DNA of 40,791 nucleotides from Bacteroidales bacterium (GTDB lineage: Bacteria > Bacteroidota > Bacteroidia > Bacteroidales > GWA2-32-17). The stretch's first letter is position 1. Each line of letters starts with the position of its first letter. The notes below the pieces were generated by a model, which was not told where the DNA came from, did no database searches, and saw only the letters and a program-made list of their open reading frames with translations. Where the stretch lies: NCBI GenBank assembly GCA_026417155.1, contig JAOADU010000071.1, positions 1-40,791 of the forward strand, read 5' to 3'. This document shows positions 33,956 to 40,791 of the stretch, in pieces. The translations under genes and the position numbers were made by a program.

Positions 33956-36519
33956 TTATTTTCTCTTTGCATCAACAATAACTTGACAGTATTTAAGAAA
34001 TGCTCTGTAGATATGGGCTTTGAAAAGTACTCAACAAAACCGCTTTCGATAAATTTCTCCTTATCCGATGGCATCGAATATGCTGTTTGAGCAATAAATG
34101 GTACATGCAAATATGGTGGATATTTTTCCTTTATTACCTTCAATAGCATCCCACCTTCCCACTCTTGTGGTAAATTAATGTCTAAAATAACAACATCAAA
34201 AGGCTTTTGTAAGTTATTTTCAATTACTTCTATTGTTTCTGAGCCAGTTTTTACCCATGTTACTTTAGCTACAGGTTCTAATATTGTAATAAGAAACAAT
34301 GCATTAAAATCATCATCTTCAACGAGCAACACTCTTCCTTTCTTATCGCCAACTATTGTTTCTATTTTTTGGGTATCAACTTCAGATTGAGGTACTTCTT
34401 CCGATGACGGTAAAATAATATTTACGGTAGTTCCAAAATTCTTTTTGCTCGATATTTCGATAGTTCCACCCATTAGCTTTACCAGACGTTTAGCCAGCGG
34501 TAACCCTAACCCTGCCCCTTGAAATGGCCTATCAAATCCCATTTGCTCTTGTCTAAACGCTTCAAAAATATTCGACAAGTAAGTTTCTTCTATACCGATA
34601 CCTGTATCGGATACAGAAATTTTTACATTACCCGAAGCTGGAATGTATGTTGTTGCTAAAGTTATTTTTCCTTTATTAGTGTATTTTACAGCATTATCGA
34701 GCACTTCTACTAATACTTTAAACAGCAAATCGTGATCGCAACGAACAGCAGGCACGTCGCCCAATAAATATTGCAACTCGAGTTTTTTTTCGTTTATCCT
34801 AAAAACAAATAAATCGCCTACTTTTTTTACAATCTTGTTCGGGTTACATACTGAAAAATGTGGTTTAATGTCATTTGCTTCGGCACGACTAATATCAATA
34901 ATATTATTCAATAAATTGAGCAAGCGGTTGCTGCTTTGTACAATGCCATCAATGTATTTTATCAAATCGGGATGTTCCGAGGCTTTTATTTTGCCTTTTA
35001 GTACTTCCGACAAGCCTACAATTGCGCTAAGAGGTGTGCGTATTTCATGATTGATATTTGCCAAAAATGCATCTTTTAAAAAGTTCGATTCTTCCATTTT
35101 CTTAATGGCTACCTCGAGTTGTTTTAAAGCTTTTTCTTTTTCATTAATTTCTTTTAGTAGTTCGTTTGTTCGCTCATTTACTCTTTGTTCGAGTTCTTCG
35201 TTCGTTGATATTAATTCTTCGTTTATTTTTTCAATTTCTAAGTTTTTCTCCTGAATAACTAGTTTTGACTTTTGTCCTATTCTCAATCGTACAAAAACTA
35301 ACAATAAGACAAAAAATAAGATTATTAAAACAATAATTAGTAAATACTTGAATGTTAAATTTTTTCTTAACTTTTCTAATGCTTGCTGATGTTCGATACG
35401 AAGATTATTTAGTTCATGTTCCTTTACACTTTGATTAATTAAATATTCCAATTCTAAAGATTTTTGAAGATATTGTTCATTGAATATAGAATCGTCGAAC
35501 TCATTAATGTATTTATACAACTCAACAGCTTCTTTATATTGGTTTGTTTTTTCGTAATATAATGCCTGTATTTCTACATAATAACGTTTTACATCTTTCG
35601 ATGTTTTATTATTTATAAGCTGTTTTGCATTTGAGAGATAATTTCGCGCTTTCTCAAGCTGATTGGTTAAACATGCTATTTTGGCTAGTGCAATTATATC
35701 TTTAATTATATTTTCTTTGTCGTTGGCTTGTGTATGTAAAACTAAAGCTTCGTTAAATGTTTTCTCTGCCAATTCATAATTTTTCATTAATAAATATACT
35801 TCGGCTATATTCCCGTATGAATTAGCAAGTGTTCTCGTCTCTCCAATTTTTTTTTTCAATTCAAGCGACTCTTTAAAATAGTTTAAAGCTTTCTCGTAGC
35901 TACCTATTTTTTTATATACTATTCCGATATTATTATAAGTATAAGATAAATTTTTTTGATCGTTAATTTGATGATATATTTCTTTGGCTTTTATAAAGTA
36001 GTCAAATGCTTTATCGTAGTTACCCTGATCTTTACTTATTAGTCCTAAGTTATTATATGTTTGCCCCAATAAAGCAATTTTATCGGACTTTAAGGCGTAC
36101 TGATATGCTTTATTGTAATTAGATAAGGCTTCGGAAAATAACGACCATTCATGAAAAATAGCTCCTATGCGATTATACACTTGAGCTAAGCCTTCATTAT
36201 CTCCTTTTTTATGTAGTAGTTGTCGTTGTAAATTTAGATAGGTTAAACTTTCTTTCCTGTCACCAGAATAATAATATGCTAATGCTAAATGATTGTATAA
36301 TGTAATTAGTTCGTCTATTTCAGCTCTTTTTTCAATATAAAGTAATAATTCTTTTCCGAGCTTTATAGCTCTTTCAGGATTTTTACCAATGTAAAATTTT
36401 ACGGTATCGAAATATGATTTGTACGACAGCGTATCGAAAGAATATGAAAATATTTTTGTACTCCAACAATTTAAACCAACAAATAACAATAGAATATATA
36501 TGTTTTTTATCGAATTCAT
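33940..36519 (-). CDS. TPR hybrid histidine kinase with C-terminal receiver
   Basis: An 859-residue sensor kinase. It has a signal-like N-terminus (IYILLLFVGLNCWSTKIFSYS), about seven TPR repeats in the periplasm (about 55-340; for example YNNLGLISKDQGNYDKAFDYF), a membrane helix (YLLIIVLIILFFVLLLVFV, about 390-410), a coiled coil, a HisKA domain (FLANINHEIRTPLSAIVGLS, His about 490), a HATPase (EVLDNAVKYTN, DTGIGIEE, GAGLGLPLAKRLV) and a receiver (LLVEDDDFNALFL, LDINLP at about Asp 779, FSKPI). It lacks a DNA-binding output, so it must signal through a partner. Its 3' end overlaps that of the convergent anti-sigma gene by 16 nt. Confidence 0.92.
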   Translation of the reverse strand: MNSIKNIYILLLFVGLNCWSTKIFSYSFDTLSYKSYFDTVKFYIGKNPERAIKLGKELLLYIEKRAEIDELITLYNHLALAYYYSGDRKESLTYLNLQRQLLHKKGDNEGLAQVYNRIGAIFHEWSLFSEALSNYNKAYQYALKSDKIALLGQTYNNLGLISKDQGNYDKAFDYFIKAKEIYHQINDQKNLSYTYNNIGIVYKKIGSYEKALNYFKESLELKKKIGETRTLANSYGNIAEVYLLMKNYELAEKTFNEALVLHTQANDKENIIKDIIALAKIACLTNQLEKARNYLSNAKQLINNKTSKDVKRYYVEIQALYYEKTNQYKEAVELYKYINEFDDSIFNEQYLQKSLELEYLINQSVKEHELNNLRIEHQQALEKLRKNLTFKYLLIIVLIILFFVLLLVFVRLRIGQKSKLVIQEKNLEIEKINEELISTNEELEQRVNERTNELLKEINEKEKALKQLEVAIKKMEESNFLKDAFLANINHEIRTPLSAIVGLSEVLKGKIKASEHPDLIKYIDGIVQSSNRLLNLLNNIIDISRAEANDIKPHFSVCNPNKIVKKVGDLFVFRINEKKLELQYLLGDVPAVRCDHDLLFKVLVEVLDNAVKYTNKGKITLATTYIPASGNVKISVSDTGIGIEETYLSNIFEAFRQEQMGFDRPFQGAGLGLPLAKRLVKLMGGTIEISSKKNFGTTVNIILPSSEEVPQSEVDTQKIETIVGDKKGRVLLVEDDDFNALFLITILEPVAKVTWVKTGSETIEVIENNLQKPFDVVILDINLPQEWEGGMLLKVIKEKYPPYLHVPFIAQTAYSMPSDKEKFIESGFVEYFSKPISTEHFLNTVKLLLMQRENNYNTN

Positions 36520-36579
36520 TTTGACGAAGTAAAAAAATTAAGTGATAAAATTAAATATTATTTTGACAAAAAGCAAGGA

Positions 36580-37650
36580 TTAATTTTTAAATAAATCTAA
36601 AAATATAGGATAATGATCACTAAAGCCGCCATTAAATTTGAACCCTACATACATACGATATGGCTTTACTCCAACGAAGGCATCATCTTTTTCGGATAGA
36701 AAATCGGCATTAAACACTTTTGCATTGTCGGGTGTCGTATAAATAGAATTTGTTTTTTGCAATAAGCTGCCAGAAACAATAAACTGGTCAATTAATCCCC
36801 ATTGTCCCTGAAATTTAAGACTACCCATACCTTTTACTTCTTTCATATACCATGCCAAATTATACAATTCGCCTGGCTGAGGATTGTCGAACTTTGTTTG
36901 GGCTCGCAATACATCAGTAATACTTAAATTATCTGGTTCATCATTAAAATCGCCCATGATAATAATATTGGCATACCAGTTAGTTCGAAATATTGAATCA
37001 ACCTTTGATCGGACAATGCTTGCTACGAATTGGCGGTTTTTGTCCGATTCGCTTTGTCCTCCTAAACGCGAAGGCCAATGATTCATAAAAATGTGTAATG
37101 TATCGTGTGTGTGTGTACAACCTTTTACATAGAGTACATCTCTTGTTTTTCGTGTTAAATCCCATGGGAACTCAATAGTATAAAAAGCTTCGTTCAATAT
37201 CCGAAATTTATCTTTCCGATACAATAAAGCCACATCAATTCCTCGTTCATCAGGCGATTCTTTATGAACTAAGCCATAATTTCTCCATTTTAATGGCGTA
37301 CTTTTTATTAAATCTTCTAATACATATCTATTTTCTATTTCGCAAAAACCAATAATTTCGGGCAATTCCCACCCTCCTAAAGCAGCTAAAACTTTGTATA
37401 TTTTCTTTTGTTTTTCTTTAAATTTTTCCCATGTCCAATGTCTGGGTCCATCGGGAGTAAATTCATCGTCATTTTTAAGACTATCGTTAAACGGATCGAA
37501 ATAATTTTCAACATTATACGAAACTATTCTTAAAAAACCTCTATCTTCGGCATAGTTAATTTCTGTTAAGCGATTATCAACAGAATTTTTCGTTGATTTG
37601 CAAGAGATAATAACAATGCACAACAATAAAAACACTATAACTTTATGCAT
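36580..37650 (-). CDS. Lipoprotein of the endonuclease/exonuclease/phosphatase family
   Basis: A 356-residue EEP-fold protein with a lipoprotein signal (MHKVIVFLLLCIVIISCKS; the lipobox ends in Cys 17). Core motifs are RIVSYNVENYFD, IGFCEIENRYVL with the metal-binding Glu, FMNHWPSR, MGDFNDEPDN and FSDHYPIFLDL with the catalytic Asp-His. It is likely a membrane-tethered, surface or periplasmic phosphodiesterase or nuclease; the substrate cannot be told. Its start overlaps hutI by 8 nt, so the two are co-transcribed, which is an odd functional pair. Confidence 0.88.
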   Translation of the reverse strand: MHKVIVFLLLCIVIISCKSTKNSVDNRLTEINYAEDRGFLRIVSYNVENYFDPFNDSLKNDDEFTPDGPRHWTWEKFKEKQKKIYKVLAALGGWELPEIIGFCEIENRYVLEDLIKSTPLKWRNYGLVHKESPDERGIDVALLYRKDKFRILNEAFYTIEFPWDLTRKTRDVLYVKGCTHTHDTLHIFMNHWPSRLGGQSESDKNRQFVASIVRSKVDSIFRTNWYANIIIMGDFNDEPDNLSITDVLRAQTKFDNPQPGELYNLAWYMKEVKGMGSLKFQGQWGLIDQFIVSGSLLQKTNSIYTTPDNAKVFNADFLSEKDDAFVGVKPYRMYVGFKFNGGFSDHYPIFLDLFKN

Positions 37651-38908
37651 ACGATTTTTGTAATTCTCCGTTAATATATACTGATTCTATTACATGATTG
37701 CCAAAGCTATAAGGAATAAATTCGTACGAAGGTATGGGTTTTGTAATGATAAACGAAGCGGATTTGCCAATAGATATCGATCCGTGGGTTTCAGAAATTC
37801 CCATCGCATAAGCCGAGTTAATAGTACATGCATTTATAGCCTCTTCGGGCAACAATTTATAACGAATACATGCCATAGAAAGAACTAAATTCATGTTTCC
37901 CGATGGGCATGAGCCAGGATTGTAATCGGAAGCAAAAGCGACAGGCAAGCCTGCATCAATCATTTGTCGAGCTGGTGCTAATGGTAAGTTTAAGAAAAAT
38001 GCCGAACCGGGTAATATTGTTGGCATTGTATCCGAATCTTTTAATAGTTCAATGTCATTTTCAGAAACATATTCTAAATGATCTACAGAGATTGCTCCAT
38101 ATTTAACACCTACTTCTATTCCACCCGAATGATCTAATTCATTGGCATGTAATTTTGCTCTTAAGCCATACTTCATGCCTGCCATTAATATTCTTTCGGT
38201 TTGTTCGGGTGTAAAAAATCCCTTATCGCAAAAAACATCAATGTAATCGGCTAATTCTTCGGCTGCTATTACCGGAAGCATTTCGTTAATTACAATATCA
38301 ACATATTCATCCGAATTACTTCTATATTCGAGTGGTATTGTATGAGCACCTAAAAAAGTAGCTTTTATTTTAATTGGAAAATTTTCTTTTAACCTTTTAA
38401 TAACCCTTAACATTTTAATCTCTGCTTCTGGTGTTAAGCCATATCCACTTTTTATTTCAACGGCACCCGTACCTAAGGCTATTATTTCTTTTATACGTTC
38501 GGCCGACTGCTCATATAATTCGTCTTCACTAGTTTGTTGAAGCAATGCCGCACTATTTAAAATACCTCCTCCTCGTTTGGCAATTTCTTCGTAGCTTAAT
38601 CCTCGTACTTTATCAACAAATTCCTTTTCGCGGCTTCCTGCATATACCAAATGAGTATGTGAATCGCACCATGTAGGTAAAATGAACTTGTTGGAAGCAT
38701 CAATAATTTTTTCAGACATGCTAAAATATCTCTCTCTTCCAATATTCAATTCATTCATCTTACCAAAATCCATTATGCGTCCCGATTCTACATACAAAAA
38801 TGCATCCTTTATTGCTGGTAATTTAGCCATTTGTTTGCCCGAAACAAAAGTTTTACATTTAGCTTCGGCTTGCAATAATTGTTTTATATTTATTATTAGA
38901 AGATTCAT
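37643..38908 (-). CDS. hutI: Imidazolonepropionase (histidine degradation)
   Basis: Hydrolyses imidazolonepropionate to formiminoglutamate, the third step of histidine degradation. The amidohydrolase motifs are DSHTHLVYAGSRE (metal-binding HxH), GGGILNSAALLQQTSEDEL, AVEIKSGYGL, FLGAHTIPLEY, KLHANELDHSGG and AFASDYNPGSCPSGNM. The track begins at a TTG (38926). The -7 box TATCTTTG at 38928-38935 ends only 2 nt before that codon, so the ATG at 38908 (MNLLIINIKQL) is the real start. No other hut genes are in the window. Product breakdown feeds glutamate, which links to gdhA. Confidence 0.95.
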   Translation of the reverse strand: MNLLIINIKQLLQAEAKCKTFVSGKQMAKLPAIKDAFLYVESGRIMDFGKMNELNIGRERYFSMSEKIIDASNKFILPTWCDSHTHLVYAGSREKEFVDKVRGLSYEEIAKRGGGILNSAALLQQTSEDELYEQSAERIKEIIALGTGAVEIKSGYGLTPEAEIKMLRVIKRLKENFPIKIKATFLGAHTIPLEYRSNSDEYVDIVINEMLPVIAAEELADYIDVFCDKGFFTPEQTERILMAGMKYGLRAKLHANELDHSGGIEVGVKYGAISVDHLEYVSENDIELLKDSDTMPTILPGSAFFLNLPLAPARQMIDAGLPVAFASDYNPGSCPSGNMNLVLSMACIRYKLLPEEAINACTINSAYAMGISETHGSISIGKSASFIITKPIPSYEFIPYSFGNHVIESVYINGELQKSYA

Positions 38909-38927
38909 AAATTGTGTTTTACACAAG

Positions 38928-38935
38928 CAAAGATA
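38928..38935 (-). promoter_or_regulatory. -7 promoter element (TATCTTTG) of hutI
   Basis: Minus-strand TATCTTTG fits TAnnTTTG. Its position rules out the TTG start of the ORF track and supports the ATG at 38908. Confidence 0.6.
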
Positions 38936-38964
38936 TAGGATTATTTGAAAAAAAGTAAAAAGTA

Positions 38965-40239
38965 TTACTCGGTTTTTAAAATTTTGTAATACTTTCTAAA
39001 ATTAGAATTTGTAATCTCAATAATGTAGATTCCATTTATTGCATCAGGAGTTTGTATTGAAAACTCTGTTTCTGTAGCATATGCAACACCTTCAAAAACT
39101 GTATTTCCTGTTGTATTTATTATCTTTAATTGTATTTTTTCATTTATATTGGATTTGAATGTTAATACATTTTTTTGCCACGAAACAGGTGTTACTGTCC
39201 ATTCTGTAAAAGGATTTTTTTCGACACTAATCTGTGGTGTTTGATGAACAACTAATTTTAACGTAACAGGTAAATGATCGGACATGTTGGCAAGTGCAAT
39301 TAAAACATCATTGGGAACAGAATAATTTTCGGGATTATCTACTCCCATGTTCAAACGATTTCCATCTTGCCCAATTACCTTATAACTATTGTTTAAATAT
39401 TCTACTTTGTAAAGTTTATTCATTATCCCAAACGATGCTAATATAAAATCGAATCTATCGTCTAAACCTCCACCCGAAGTGCAACCATTTGAATTAAGTT
39501 GTGCCGCTTGTGTATGATATAAGGCAAAAGAAGCATTATCGTGCCAATTGCCCAATTTATTTACAGGATCATAAAAGCGTATTGCTATATTACTATGATT
39601 GATAAGATTTTGAAAAGCTTGTTCGGTGCTTGCATTAACGTTCAAGTCGCCCATTAGAATGGTATTTTTTATGCTTCCTAAATTATTTAAATAGTTCATT
39701 ATAATTTGAGTTTCTTGGGCTCGTTGTTGCTGATCGCTTGACGTGCTTCCGGCCTTTAAATGTGCTACAATAACTCTAACGAATACTGTATCTTGTTGAT
39801 TTTGCAGTTCTAAACTTTTATAATATAAATTGGCAATTATTACATCTCGCAAACCCGTTTGTAAAAAATTTGTTGAATGTAGAGCAAATTTGTTTGTATT
39901 ATAAAAAACTGTACTTACAATGTCCGAATTGCTCGAATTTATGTATGGAATACGACCATAAATTTTCGATGTACCTACATTTAAAATACTATCTAAAATT
40001 AACTGAATATTAGCATTATTCGCACCCACTTCATTAAATCCAATAATATCGGGCATTACGTATTGACTAATCGTTTTCAAGTATATTTTCTTATTATTAA
40101 TGGGATTATTGTTTTGTGTGCAATACGAGGTATTGTTATTGAAATTTAATAAGTTATAAGTCATAACTGTGATTGTATCCTGAGCCGATATACAGGCACT
40201 TATCAGTAAAGAAAACCAAAACAAAACAGGGCGTATCAT
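38965..40239 (-). CDS. Secreted endonuclease/exonuclease/phosphatase protein with T9SS type A domain
   Basis: An EEP-fold protein of about 424 residues with a signal peptide (MIRPVLFWFSLLISACISAQD). EEP motifs are TVMTYNLLNFNN, IIGFNEVGANN, VIVAHLKAGSTSSDQQQRAQE, LMGDLNVNAST and MSDHLPVTLKL. The last ~75 residues (FEGVAYATETEFSIQT, GIYIIEITNSNFRKYYKILK) form a T9SS type A sorting domain, so the enzyme is exported across the outer membrane and is probably an extracellular nuclease. The track start is a TTG at 40251, which lies inside the -7 box at 40249-40256; the ATG at 40239 is therefore preferred. Its neighbour two genes away is a lipoprotein of the same fold. Confidence 0.9.
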   Translation of the reverse strand: MIRPVLFWFSLLISACISAQDTITVMTYNLLNFNNNTSYCTQNNNPINNKKIYLKTISQYVMPDIIGFNEVGANNANIQLILDSILNVGTSKIYGRIPYINSSNSDIVSTVFYNTNKFALHSTNFLQTGLRDVIIANLYYKSLELQNQQDTVFVRVIVAHLKAGSTSSDQQQRAQETQIIMNYLNNLGSIKNTILMGDLNVNASTEQAFQNLINHSNIAIRFYDPVNKLGNWHDNASFALYHTQAAQLNSNGCTSGGGLDDRFDFILASFGIMNKLYKVEYLNNSYKVIGQDGNRLNMGVDNPENYSVPNDVLIALANMSDHLPVTLKLVVHQTPQISVEKNPFTEWTVTPVSWQKNVLTFKSNINEKIQLKIINTTGNTVFEGVAYATETEFSIQTPDAINGIYIIEITNSNFRKYYKILKTE

Positions 40240-40248
40240 TTTTTTCCA

Positions 40249-40256
40249 CAAAGATA
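40249..40256 (-). promoter_or_regulatory. -7 promoter element (TATCTTTG) of the secreted EEP gene
   Basis: Minus-strand TATCTTTG overlaps the TTG used as start in the ORF track, so translation must begin at the ATG at 40239. Confidence 0.6.
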
Positions 40257-40364
40257 GCTATTTAATAACTTTTTATTTATATGTCATAACTGGAATTTCT
40301 TGAAAAAAGATATAAACCTAATATTTTTATTAATAATTAATTTTTATCGGTTCGATGAAAAAAA

Positions 40365-40372
40365 TAACTTTG
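40365..40372 (+). promoter_or_regulatory. -7 promoter element (TAACTTTG)
   Basis: TAACTTTG matches TAnnTTTG, 17 nt before the ATG at 40390. Confidence 0.5.
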
Positions 40373-40389
40373 TAAAAAAAAGAAACTCT

Positions 40390-40791
40390 ATGAGATTTAT
40401 CTGTGTAATTAACATTTTTATTTCTACAAGCATTTTATGTCAAACTTTTTCGGGGACAATCAAAAACTTCAATAACCGAAGTTTTGCTATTTATGCAATT
40501 TTTGCAGATTCATTAATATTTATTGACTCTATTCGCACAAATAACAAAGGAGAATTTTCGTATCCTTTATACGAAACCATGAAAAAACGTTCCCCCGATA
40601 ATATAAAAGCGGCAAAACATGTTACATTTCGTATTCAACTTAATTGGAATCAATTTGCTGATGTTATTGGTAATAACGACTATGGAAAACAAACCATTAA
40701 CATTCCACATTCTGATAATCCACAACCCAAGAAAAACGAAAAAGATATTGTATTAAATACTGTATTTCGTCCTTCACAATGGAACAATTTT
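40390..40791 (+). CDS. Secreted protein of unknown function, 3'-truncated by window end
   Basis: An open frame of 134 codons running off the window, so it is missing from the ORF track. It starts with a probable signal peptide (MRFICVINIFISTSILCQ). The next segment, TFSGTIKNFNNRSFAIYAIF followed by DSIRTNNKGEF, resembles the N-terminal beta-domain (DUF4369-like) of Bacteroidetes periplasmic thioredoxin proteins or a surface carboxypeptidase-like Ig domain. The rest (for example YGKQTINIPHSDNPQPKKNE) is not recognised. A TAACTTTG promoter box lies just upstream. Confidence 0.65.
   Translation, partial: MRFICVINIFISTSILCQTFSGTIKNFNNRSFAIYAIFADSLIFIDSIRTNNKGEFSYPLYETMKKRSPDNIKAAKHVTFRIQLNWNQFADVIGNNDYGKQTINIPHSDNPQPKKNEKDIVLNTVFRPSQWNNF

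Overview
The window reads as one contig from an uncultured, AT-rich, most likely anaerobic member of the Bacteroidota (Bacteroidales-like). The signs are Por/type IX secretion (T9SS) sorting domains, a lamin-tail/FlgD-Ig giant secreted protein, AsmA- and OprB-like envelope proteins, promoters of the Bacteroidetes type (TTTG, 19-20 nt, TAnnTTTG) in front of many genes, and little sign of Shine-Dalgarno sites. The first 19 bases are exactly the Nextera/Tn5 mosaic-end adaptor, so the left edge is an artefact that fuses MYKRQ onto a truncated QueC-like protein.

Layout. 1-538: adaptor, QueC-like fragment, and a gene-free stretch that may hold a dispersed repeat. 539-12000: envelope and secretion genes. 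These are a secreted protein of unknown function, a lamin-tail/FlgD-Ig giant with rlmN behind it, mtgA divergent from hldD plus an AsmA-like/GT51 fusion, and an OprB-type porin. 12146-20006 (minus strand): gdhA, then nuoE-like, nuoF-like, a 1.2-kb-codon GltD/NuoG (SfrB-SfrA-like) fusion and a ferritin-like gene, which together look like a soluble flavin/FeS electron-transfer complex. 20151-24884 (plus): a receiver/ATP-grasp PEP-synthase-like protein, a TPR membrane protein and ribH. 24895-24968: tRNA-Met(CAT). 25084-30091 (minus): mobA, nuoE, nuoF, fdhA, an NAD-linked formate dehydrogenase operon. 30452-31994: a restriction-modification locus in which the methylase is intact and the HinP1I-like nuclease is broken by three single-base frameshifts. 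32212-36519: an ECF sigma factor, a membrane-anchored putative anti-sigma protein ending in a T9SS type B domain, and a convergent TPR hybrid histidine kinase. 36580-40239: two endonuclease/exonuclease/phosphatase-fold secreted proteins flanking hutI. 40390-end: start of a secreted protein cut by the window edge.

How it fits together. HutI (histidine degradation), glutamate dehydrogenase, formate dehydrogenase and the NuoEF/GltD-type complex suggest amino-acid fermentation in which NADH, NADPH and probably ferredoxin pools are balanced by two NuoEF-based complexes. The most novel-looking items are the ECF sigma/anti-sigma pair whose periplasmic end is a T9SS sorting domain, the GltD-NuoG fusion complex lacking formate-dehydrogenase active-site residues, the receiver-fused PEP-synthase-like ATP-grasp protein, and the decaying HinP1I-like R-M system beside an amino-type methylase. 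All functional statements rest on motif reading by eye; no searches were run.
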